Assembly: GCA_002418725.1 (NCBI GenBank)
Contig: DIER01000010.1
Span: 1-52,133, forward strand
From: Acholeplasmataceae bacterium UBA5769
Lineage (GTDB): Bacteria; Bacillota_I; Bacilli_A; Acholeplasmatales; Acholeplasmataceae
Reading direction: 5' to 3'
Length of the DNA stretch: 52,133 nucleotides
Under the pieces are notes generated by a model. It was not told the DNA's origin. It did no database searches and saw nothing but the letters and a program-made list of their open reading frames with translations. Made by a program: the position numbers and the translations under genes. Shown one piece after another: positions 24,026 to 31,551 of the stretch; position 1 is the first letter of the stretch; every line of letters starts with the position of its first letter.

Positions 24026-26223
24026 CCCTTTAAACCTTCTCTCATCGCATTTAACAGTGCACCGGTTGCATCTAACCCATTTTCCCAGTACATCATGCCA
24101 GCAATCTCTTGATCAATGATATAGGCACTTTTCTCTAAAATTGATTTAGGATTATCATAAGAAATAAATTCTGTCCCATCTGTTTTTAATAAATAAGGAA
24201 CGCCTGCTCTTGCATCATAAGCTTTGATGTATGCAGAATTTTGTAAATAAGTAGAAACGATGGTCGTGTAATGCACAGACCCACCATTCGCCCATGGCGT
24301 CCACGCACCATTTTCATAACTTCTAACCTGTCTAATGCCATAAAATGCTGCACCAACAATGATTTTACTATAGGGAATGTGAAACACATTTTTAAACATC
24401 TTAACCGATTCATCAATCGAACAACTTACCAATGTTCTACCTGCACTAAAGGTTAGGTTATGGTAGGTGCTTGCTGCATATAAAGCATTATGATACTGTG
24501 CACCACTGTTGGTCATGCCATAAGTCATCATATTGATATAATCGATGTATTGTCCAGAGTTAAGTAAATCATAGCGTGGGGGTTGCCACTGACCACCGGT
24601 AATGGCTGTCGTCACAAGATGATTGGGGTTATTTGCTTTTACTTTGGTGTAAACAATCCGCATGAGTTCGGTGTATCTCGTCGCTTCTGCAGTTGTCGGT
24701 GTTTCCCAATCGATATCGACGCCATCAAAACCATAACGGTTGATCAGGTTGACAATTTCATCTGCGAATGTGTTCATTTTCACCGAAGATGCAGCAATCG
24801 AAGACCAAGCAGATTCAGGTGCGATGGAAGGGATGACCCAGTTACCATGGATTCTTGCTTGTGGCAAGATATAGTTTTCCATGTTTGCTAAAAACGCTGA
24901 ACCGGTGATAGTCCCATCACTGTGAGCAGTCACGAACGCACCATTAATAATATCAAGTGTTTCAAAGAAACTATCGTTAACTAAATCAAAATTACGGTAA
25001 ATATAAGAAGATGCGATTGGACCATCTAAAGATTTATACCCGTCAACCATCGTATCAAAACTCAAAATCACGCTTTGGTCATCCATGGTTAAGGTTGCTG
25101 TCAACGTGACAACACCCGCTTGATAAGGACGTTTATAAACACCTTCAGAAGATATCGCTTCAGGCATCGAACTCTCCCAAGTGATGGTATACCCACTGTA
25201 GGTTTTTGGTAAACTAAGATTCGATGATGTCTTCTCTGGGATGAGTGTTTCGATATAGGTTTTTACTTCTTCCATGTCATAAGACCCCCAAACGGCAACG
25301 TAATTCAATGATTTAACACCTTGTTTTGCTTGATATCTTGGAAAAACATGATGTAGTGATTCACCATTGCTCCATCCTAAAAAGGTAAAGTTATCTTTTA
25401 CAGGCACAGGATAGATTTCTATATCTTTATATACTTTGGTATAAATACCAGAAGATTGATCTTCGGTATAGATTGAAACACCTAAATCTCCTGATGTATA
25501 CGTTATCGGATTAGTATCAAAACGAACGAATGTCGGATGTTCATCCTGACTAGAGAGTGCAATCATCGTATCTCTTGCAAGGATATCTGTTGTATGCAAG
25601 TGTGCCCCAATAATGATGTCATATGCGAGTAAATTGAGATTTAAAACACTTGCAGTGGATGCATCTTTATAAACGACTTCATAAGCTTCATAAGCTTCGT
25701 TATAATCTAGGAATAACTTGTAGTACCACCGAAGTTGTGTCTGTGCGTTATCAAAAAGTGAGAAGGTGATGCCGGATAAATCATTTTTCGCCGTTATGGT
25801 TAAACGATATTCAGGATCAAACGCATCAAAAACAGGTTTCTTCCATACCCCACCGTTGGGATCAAATGTAACGGTAACGTCTACAAAAGATTCAGGATCA
25901 ACGGGATGCGGATGGGGGAGGTGATATAAAATCTGTTGAGCTTCTAATGTCATATCTTTAGCTGCGATGTTGATGTCATTGACATAAAGTTTTGTCTTTT
26001 GATCAACAAAAAAAGGTTCCTGAATGGTTATGGTTAATGCGATGACATTGCCTAAATCTTGTGTCACCCATTGGATATGCGCTGTTTCAGATGTCACCGC
26101 TAAGGTTTCTTCATCAAATGTGATATGGATTTGATCAAGCCAGTTCGGGTTCTTTTCTTGTTGACACGCTTGTAAGCCAAAGATGAAGATGGCTATGATG
26201 AATAACATATACGATTTTTTCAT
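24022..26223 (-). CDS. GH18 glycosidase-like lipoprotein
   Basis: A 733-residue surface lipoprotein; signal with Cys20 in GLQAC. The N-terminal half contains Ig-like and Listeria/Bacteroides-type repeat material (NFTFLGWSNGES, AVWGS) and an atrophied Big-like domain (~320-395). The C-terminal ~330 residues are a family 18 TIM barrel with the catalytic motif DGVDIDWE (500-507; Glu507 is the acid) plus YIDYINMMTYGM and IIVGAAFYG, as in chitinases and spore-cortex hydrolases. The open frame extends 51 codons upstream, but the true start is ATG 26223, which begins the signal peptide. Likely degrades external N-acetylglucosamine polymers (inference). Confidence 0.88.
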   Translation of the reverse strand: MKKSYMLFIIAIFIFGLQACQQEKNPNWLDQIHITFDEETLAVTSETAHIQWVTQDLGNVIALTITIQEPFFVDQKTKLYVNDINIAAKDMTLEAQQILYHLPHPHPVDPESFVDVTVTFDPNGGVWKKPVFDAFDPEYRLTITAKNDLSGITFSLFDNAQTQLRWYYKLFLDYNEAYEAYEVVYKDASTASVLNLNLLAYDIIIGAHLHTTDILARDTMIALSSQDEHPTFVRFDTNPITYTSGDLGVSIYTEDQSSGIYTKVYKDIEIYPVPVKDNFTFLGWSNGESLHHVFPRYQAKQGVKSLNYVAVWGSYDMEEVKTYIETLIPEKTSSNLSLPKTYSGYTITWESSMPEAISSEGVYKRPYQAGVVTLTATLTMDDQSVILSFDTMVDGYKSLDGPIASSYIYRNFDLVNDSFFETLDIINGAFVTAHSDGTITGSAFLANMENYILPQARIHGNWVIPSIAPESAWSSIAASSVKMNTFADEIVNLINRYGFDGVDIDWETPTTAEATRYTELMRIVYTKVKANNPNHLVTTAITGGQWQPPRYDLLNSGQYIDYINMMTYGMTNSGAQYHNALYAASTYHNLTFSAGRTLVSCSIDESVKMFKNVFHIPYSKIIVGAAFYGIRQVRSYENGAWTPWANGGSVHYTTIVSTYLQNSAYIKAYDARAGVPYLLKTDGTEFISYDNPKSILEKSAYIIDQEIAGMMYWENGLDATGALLNAMREGLKG

Positions 26224-26346
26224 GATATCTCTACTTTCGTTTTTTCTCAACATTATTATACCTTTTTTTGTACCATTCACGAAGTGATGAAGCCTTATAT
26301 AAAGGCAAGTCTTCCCATTTTTACAGATTATGACAAGAAATTTCAA

Positions 26347-26373
26347 CAAAAAGAAAAGCACGATCACGTGCTT
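26347..26373 (-). terminator. Rho-independent terminator after the cysteine desulfurase gene
   Basis: Minus strand AAGCACG (26373-26367), loop TGAT, CGTGCTT (26362-26356), then TTCTTTTT. The remaining ~120 bases up to the GH18 gene hold only its promoter region. Confidence 0.8.
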
Positions 26374-26389
26374 CACTGTTTTGATAAGA

Positions 26390-27523
26390 TTAGGTAAGTT
26401 TCCGGTAAGCCTTTTTCACACGAAGAGTGATTTCTTTAATGTCTTGATCCGTTAAACGTTGACCCATGGAAATTCGAATGGTTCCAACATTATCATCAAC
26501 ACCGATCGCCTTTAAAACATGTGAGCTTACGATTTCATTTGATAAACAGGCGCTTCCTGTGGAGACGAAGATTCCTAAATCATCGAGCGCAAATGCTAAA
26601 TCTTGACTTGCTACATTGGGTAAAGATAAACTGAGTAATCCTGGTAACCTTTTGGTTTCATCCATCGGCCCATTAAAACAAATCATAGGTAGCTCTTTTT
26701 GTAACTGATCTCTCAGCATTGCCATGTTCTTTTTTACGTCTAATCCAACATCATCTTTAGCCTTCATTTGAAGTTCTAAAGCTTTTGCTAAACCGATAAT
26801 ACCATAAACATTTTCAGTCCCAGAGCGTAATCCTAGCTCCTGTTTTCCACCAAAGACGATCGGTTCAATGTCTTTTGGTTGCTTGATGAGCAGTGCACCA
26901 ATGCCTTTAGGCCCATAAAATTTATGTGCTGATAATGTGAGTAAATCAATCGGATACTGACTTAAATCAATGGCATGATGAGGCACCATTTGCACACCAT
27001 CAACATGAACATACGCACCTACTTGATGCGCAAGATGTCCAATGGTCTTCATATCTTGAATGGTGCCAATCTCATTGTTTGCCCAAATGAATGAAACCAT
27101 GAGTGTCTGCTCATTTAAATGATTTTTATAGCCATCGATATCGATAAAACCTTCATGGTTCACAGGAACAACATGAATCACATATCCCATCTTTCTTAAC
27201 GCATCACAGGTATGAAGTGTCGCATGATGTTCAATACTACTGATGATGATTTCATTGCGTTCAGGATGTGCTTTTGCATAGCCTAAAATCGCAAGATTCG
27301 TCGCTTCTGTACCCCCCGATGTAAAAATGACACCCTTGGGGTCGATCTGAAAGATTGAACCAACCTTTTCTCTGGATTCGTTGATCGCCTTTTTCACTTC
27401 AATACCCATTTGATGCATCGATGAAGGGTTGCCATAATGCACTGTCATGTAAGGTATCATGGTTTCCAAAACAATTGGATTGAGGGGTGTCGTCGCTGCA
27501 TGATCAAGATAATAAGTTTTCAT
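26390..27523 (-). CDS. Cysteine desulfurase (NifS/IscS-like)
   Basis: A 377-residue PLP enzyme that takes sulfur from cysteine for Fe-S clusters, tRNA thiolation or cofactors. Seen: the start LDHAATTPL, TSGGTEATNLAI, IEHHAT, HVDGVQM, the PLP lysine in TLSAHKFYGPKG, RSGTENV and the active-site Cys in STGSACLS. The short loop around the Cys fits the NifS/IscS-type (group I). The frame opens 17 codons earlier, but AAAGGATGA is placed for ATG 27523. It is the third gene of an operon with the thioredoxin-CcdA fusion. No IscU/SufU or ThiI gene is beside it. Confidence 0.93.
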   Translation of the reverse strand: MKTYYLDHAATTPLNPIVLETMIPYMTVHYGNPSSMHQMGIEVKKAINESREKVGSIFQIDPKGVIFTSGGTEATNLAILGYAKAHPERNEIIISSIEHHATLHTCDALRKMGYVIHVVPVNHEGFIDIDGYKNHLNEQTLMVSFIWANNEIGTIQDMKTIGHLAHQVGAYVHVDGVQMVPHHAIDLSQYPIDLLTLSAHKFYGPKGIGALLIKQPKDIEPIVFGGKQELGLRSGTENVYGIIGLAKALELQMKAKDDVGLDVKKNMAMLRDQLQKELPMICFNGPMDETKRLPGLLSLSLPNVASQDLAFALDDLGIFVSTGSACLSNEIVSSHVLKAIGVDDNVGTIRISMGQRLTDQDIKEITLRVKKAYRKLT

Positions 27524-27527
27524 CAGA

Positions 27528-27815
27528 TCATCCTTTCCAAAGGATTGTATACGTTTCAACATGTTCCATATCAAGCCATGTCATGTCAAGATCGAGATCT
27601 TTTATTTTCGTCTCTTTCCCCTTTTTTAATCTATCGAGAAGAGGCATTGTAATCTTTTGAATCGCATATGACTGATGGATGATGCAAGGATCAGGATCAC
27701 GAAAAAGTTCCATTGATTTTTGTTTAATGACAGCTTCTTTGATGGGTAGATCAATCATTTTCCCTTCAAAAACAATGTCATGATTTTCATTAAAAATAAC
27801 CATATGAGCTTTCAT
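27528..27815 (-). CDS. Small protein of unknown function between DsbD-like and desulfurase genes
   Basis: A 95-residue soluble protein of no recognised family (KAHMVIFNENHDIVFEGKMI at the start, LDLDMTWLDMEHVETYTI near the end). It contains a single Cys (in DPDPCIIHQS). The frame extends further upstream, but GGAGAA at 27826-27821 is placed for ATG 27815. That site overlaps the stop of the upstream gene, and the next gene starts five bases after its own stop, so it is inserted tightly in the operon. A role in the thiol/sulfur work of its neighbours is possible only by position. Confidence 0.6.
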   Translation of the reverse strand: MKAHMVIFNENHDIVFEGKMIDLPIKEAVIKQKSMELFRDPDPCIIHQSYAIQKITMPLLDRLKKGKETKIKDLDLDMTWLDMEHVETYTILWKG

Positions 27816-27825
27816 AAGATTTCTC

Positions 27826-28974
27826 CTAAAGCATAAATAAAACATAATAAATCAAAATCGCTAAAAAGACCAGTGCATTAAATAGTTTAATCCAATGTAA
27901 TTTTTCGCGCATAAAAACCGAAATTGAAACGATCGATTGTGTCTTTAAAGCAATGAGTGTAATCACAATCAAAGGCAATACAAAAATGAAATTATAGACC
28001 AACAGTAAGATTAAACCACGACTCAAATGATCCGTAAAATGAATAAGATGCAATATCGCAGTTAAATAAGCTTGTCCCGTACATAAAAACTCTGTAAACG
28101 AAATCACTAAACCAATCATGAATGTAATGACATAAATCATCTTGCTTTCTTCTTCCATGGTCTTTGTGAACTTTTCCATTAAACGTCTGTTAAACTTTTG
28201 AATCCCACTGGGCAATTGATTTTTCACAAGGTTATACTTTTGCAACATGGTCACGACAAAATCATAAAAATTAAGTATAAATAAAAATCCAGATAAACCA
28301 ATCATGATCCATGGAACTGCTCGGACCAAAAAAGAGAGGAATTGCAACTGATTTAAATAGCGGTACAAAATGGTTCCAAATAAAAAATAACTGATAAAAA
28401 TGGCAAAGATAAACGTTAAACTAACTTGAAGCAATATCCGTTTTTTCTTGGTAAACCCTAGCATAGAAATAAAGATTAAAAGCATCGCTATCGCACAAGG
28501 ATTGACACCATCCACAAAGCCTAATAAGATGAAATACACAAGTGAAAAATCACTTGGTGGTGCCGTCAATATCTCAGGTGCCACTTCGGTTTGTGAGATC
28601 GTTACTAACATTCCACTGTCAATTGCATCGTTGATTGCTGTTCTACCCGAAAAATACTTCTCACCGACGAAAATGATAGGTACTGATGCACTGTTTTGTG
28701 GAACATCATAAGTAAACTGATAGTTTCTAAAAAGTTTAGTATACGATGTATCTTCTTCTAACACGTATTTTTTGACCACTAATCCTTGAGCTTCCATACG
28801 CTCAAAGGCTTGATCGGTTTCTTCTAATGCTGTGCAAACTTGACAAAAACGTGAGCCAAAATAGACCACATCGTAGACTTCAGTTTGACCATAAACACTC
28901 ATCGGTTTTGCCTGGAAAAATAACCCCACAAAACTGATGAACGTGATAAGTATTATCGATAACGTCTTTTTCAT
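27826..28974 (-). CDS. Thioredoxin-CcdA (DsbD-like) membrane fusion protein
   Basis: A 382-residue protein. A signal helix (~4-22), then an outward-facing thioredoxin/glutaredoxin-like domain (~33-125) with active site CQVC (Cys44, Cys47) and cis-Pro in SVPIIF, then a CcdA-type transmembrane domain of about six helices. The two CcdA cysteines are in GFVDGVNPCAIAM (Cys160) and EFLCTGQAYL (Cys298). CcdA/DsbD passes electrons from cytoplasmic thioredoxin across the membrane to reduce external disulfides; here donor and outer acceptor are one chain in the order Trx first, unlike E. coli DsbD. First gene of the operon with the cysteine desulfurase. A -10 TATAAT is on the minus strand at about 29003-29008. 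Confidence 0.88.
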   Translation of the reverse strand: MKKTLSIILITFISFVGLFFQAKPMSVYGQTEVYDVVYFGSRFCQVCTALEETDQAFERMEAQGLVVKKYVLEEDTSYTKLFRNYQFTYDVPQNSASVPIIFVGEKYFSGRTAINDAIDSGMLVTISQTEVAPEILTAPPSDFSLVYFILLGFVDGVNPCAIAMLLIFISMLGFTKKKRILLQVSLTFIFAIFISYFLFGTILYRYLNQLQFLSFLVRAVPWIMIGLSGFLFILNFYDFVVTMLQKYNLVKNQLPSGIQKFNRRLMEKFTKTMEEESKMIYVITFMIGLVISFTEFLCTGQAYLTAILHLIHFTDHLSRGLILLLVYNFIFVLPLIVITLIALKTQSIVSISVFMREKLHWIKLFNALVFLAILIYYVLFML

Positions 28975-29118
28975 GCATATCTCCTGTTGATAATGATACT
29001 TCTATTATAGACTAAAATCATTTTATTTTAAGTGATCCCCATCAGAAAACACTGTTTTTTCATCTTTATAAAGATTTTTACAATATTTTTATCAAACATA
29101 AGGCGTTGTGATTACTCC

Positions 29119-29142
29119 AAAAAAAAAGCACATATGTGCTTT
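29119..29142 (-). terminator. Rho-independent terminator after the GNAT gene
   Basis: Minus strand AAAGCACATATGTGCTTT (29142-29125) is a perfect palindrome forming a hairpin, followed by a run of T (complement of 29119-29127). It begins at the stop codon. Confidence 0.8.
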
Positions 29143-30211
29143 ATTGATAATTAAGGTTATGCGACCATGGAAGTTCAATCGGACATAGTTTTGATAATAA
29201 ATATCTTGTTTCATCTTTCATGTCTTCCGTATAAGTCCCAGAAAAAACGAGAAACAATAAGGCTTCATCCGATAACAGATACGTTTCATTCAAAACCTTT
29301 ACTTGGTTTAGATCATTTTCTTTGTTAAACGCGATGGAAAGATCTTTTTTAATCGTCCATGTGTTAAGTTTCTGAAAAAATCCCTCTTTATCCATGATTT
29401 TCAGGGTTGCCTGTTGTGACATTCTGACTGGTTTAACACCAAGATACTCTTTCAGTTCATCTTGACCATAAGTCATCAGTTCAATGGATTCTTTACCATG
29501 CATCTTCATGATGCTTGGTAATGCTTGTGCGATCCATTGACGATTTCCTGCAAACTCTTTGATCCCTAGTTCTTTTTTCTCATGATGATCAATGGCAATG
29601 ATATAAGCTTGTGCTTTTCCTTCTGCATAAACGAGGTAAATGGGATAGGTTTGATACGAATCCGGATAGGTTTGTCCTATCAAAAGATCACGAAATTCAT
29701 CTTTACTACGCACATAGTAAATCCGTTCTGTCATATAAATGCTATAGAGTGTTTCGACATCATTTTGGTAGGGTTTAATGTCAAATCCGTGTTCGTTTAT
29801 CACATCAGGAATGAATTGATACTTATCTATCGCACCAACATCGCGAGCACCAAATCGTTGATAAAGACCTCTTCTTCCTGAAATAATACAAAAATCGACA
29901 TGTTCTTTGATCATTTGTTTTTCTGCCATCGATAAAAGATGGGTCGATATGCCTTGACCTTGATACTCTTTTTGAGTGCAAACAGCACCAATTGAACCTG
30001 TCTTAAGCAGCCCGATACTCGAAACCACATCGGCTTCATAATAGTTTAATGCAGCCACAACTTTTCCTTGATCCACACCAACAAACATGTGATCCACATT
30101 ATCGACATGAAAAAGTCTGATAAACTGTTCTTTCATGTTGGGTTTAAAAACCTCTACTGCAAGGTTAGCAACCTGCTTTTCTTCACCTTGTTTCGCTTGT
30201 CTTAGTTCCAC
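29141..30211 (-). CDS. GNAT family N-acetyltransferase (Eis-like layout)
   Basis: A 356-residue protein with an N-terminal GNAT domain: GSIGAVCTQKEYQGQGISTH (acetyl-CoA loop QGQGIS), then FCIISGRRGLYQRFGARDVG. A second, diverged half follows, an arrangement like Eis-type enhanced-survival acetyltransferases. The substrate is unknown. The start is GTG with GAGGAGATAGAAC before it; the first 29 bases overlap the end of the upstream oxidoreductase gene in another frame, so expression is coupled. Confidence 0.82.
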   Translation of the reverse strand: MELRQAKQGEEKQVANLAVEVFKPNMKEQFIRLFHVDNVDHMFVGVDQGKVVAALNYYEADVVSSIGLLKTGSIGAVCTQKEYQGQGISTHLLSMAEKQMIKEHVDFCIISGRRGLYQRFGARDVGAIDKYQFIPDVINEHGFDIKPYQNDVETLYSIYMTERIYYVRSKDEFRDLLIGQTYPDSYQTYPIYLVYAEGKAQAYIIAIDHHEKKELGIKEFAGNRQWIAQALPSIMKMHGKESIELMTYGQDELKEYLGVKPVRMSQQATLKIMDKEGFFQKLNTWTIKKDLSIAFNKENDLNQVKVLNETYLLSDEALLFLVFSGTYTEDMKDETRYLLSKLCPIELPWSHNLNYQ

Positions 30212-31445
30212 GTTCTATCTCCTCTATGTAATGTTTCATGTCTATGATTTTCCCTGAAACCCTTGATTCTTCTGCTGCAAATGCCATCAGATGAGCCATC
30301 ACAGCATCTTCGACATCTAAGGTCGTGTCCCAATCGTAGGTGAGTGAGTGAATAAACTTCTTCATCACCCCATCATCACCGCCACCATGGCCACCTTCTT
30401 GGATATTGACATGAACTTTATAAGGCTCTTTTCCAAAAGGTATGATTTGAATATCTGGTTGATTCATGTCAGCCAAAAGTTCACCTTTTGTTCCCATGAT
30501 ATGAATCGTTCGCTTGATCTCTTTCGTGAATGCCATCATCATAAAATTCACGCTAATTCCCTTTTCAAACTGCATGGTAACCGTTTGATGGTCAACCACA
30601 TTGTTGTCGGAGCGGTAAACACATCGACCATAAGGTCCTTTTCTTAAGGCTTTAAGCATCGCTTCTTCAGAAAAGTCGTTTGATACAGGGTATTTCATCC
30701 AATCTGCAGCGTGAAGATAAATCTTTCTTGCTTCATAGCGACAACTCTCTTGATGAGGACATCCATCCATACAATAACCGGGAACATCTTTCATTGTATC
30801 CGCTTTAAAATGGGTGAGTTCACCAAAAGATGCAATCGCTTGAGGTTTTTCGCCAATGAGATAGAGCAAAATATCCATATCATGACATGATTTCGCTAAG
30901 ATCATCGGACTTGAAAGTTGACTGTTACGCCAGTTACCCCTGACATAACTGTGTGAATAATGGATATCTCCTACCTGTTCGATATGATCAATACCCATGA
31001 TATCTCCTATCACTTTGTCTTCCATCAGTTTTTTAATCTTCATGAAAAAAGGTGAAAACCTTAAGACATGTGCGATGACTAATTTCCGATGGTATAACTT
31101 TTGTTGTTTCAAGATGCGAAGGACATCTCTAGGTTTGGTCGCCATCGGCTTTTCCAAAAAAACATGATAACCCAAACGAAAAGCCTTTAACACATACTCT
31201 GTATGTTGTTGATCTTGCGTGCAAACGAAAACGGCATCTGCAAACTTCTTTTCTTTAAATACATCGGCTGCTTGCTGAAACTGCATGGACAGATCAATGT
31301 TATGTTGCATGGCAAAATAAGTTCTTCTTTCTGGATCTGTTTCTGCGATCGCTACAAATGAGATTTCTGCTTTATGCTTAAGTGCATAGGCCCCATACGT
31401 ACCTAACCCCCGATTACCTGCACCTAGCATGATGGCTCTAATCAT
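30183..31445 (-). CDS. Gfo/Idh/MocA family oxidoreductase
   Basis: A ~420-residue NAD(P)-dependent sugar or cyclitol dehydrogenase-like protein. Rossmann opening MLGAGNRGLGTYG, the EKP motif in FLEKPMATKPRD that places the catalytic Lys, then HVLRFSPF and SSPMILAKSCHDMDILLYLI. An insertion with four Cys (CMDGCPHQESCRYEA) may bind zinc, as in some subfamilies. Two ATG codons lie together; GAGGGG directly touches the first (31451) and is 6 bases from the second (31445), which is preferred. It overlaps the GNAT gene downstream. Together they may modify an amino- or inositol-type compound (inference). Confidence 0.88.
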   Translation of the reverse strand: MIRAIMLGAGNRGLGTYGAYALKHKAEISFVAIAETDPERRTYFAMQHNIDLSMQFQQAADVFKEKKFADAVFVCTQDQQHTEYVLKAFRLGYHVFLEKPMATKPRDVLRILKQQKLYHRKLVIAHVLRFSPFFMKIKKLMEDKVIGDIMGIDHIEQVGDIHYSHSYVRGNWRNSQLSSPMILAKSCHDMDILLYLIGEKPQAIASFGELTHFKADTMKDVPGYCMDGCPHQESCRYEARKIYLHAADWMKYPVSNDFSEEAMLKALRKGPYGRCVYRSDNNVVDHQTVTMQFEKGISVNFMMMAFTKEIKRTIHIMGTKGELLADMNQPDIQIIPFGKEPYKVHVNIQEGGHGGGDDGVMKKFIHSLTYDWDTTLDVEDAVMAHLMAFAAEESRVSGKIIDMKHYIEEIERGTKTSETR

Positions 31446-31511
31446 GTTCATCCCCTCGCTTTATCTCGATTATATCAAGTTTTTAATGATTTAAAACACT
31501 TCTTCTGTCAT

Positions 31512-31550
31512 TACAAAAAAACAGAAAAGGCTAAGCGTCCTTTTCTGTTT
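31512..31550 (-). terminator. Rho-independent terminator after the GGDEF/HD-GYP gene
   Basis: Minus strand AAACAGAAAAGG (31550-31539) pairs with CCTTTTCTGTTT (31530-31519) around an 8-base loop, followed by further T. Confidence 0.85.
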
Positions 31551-31551
31551 G

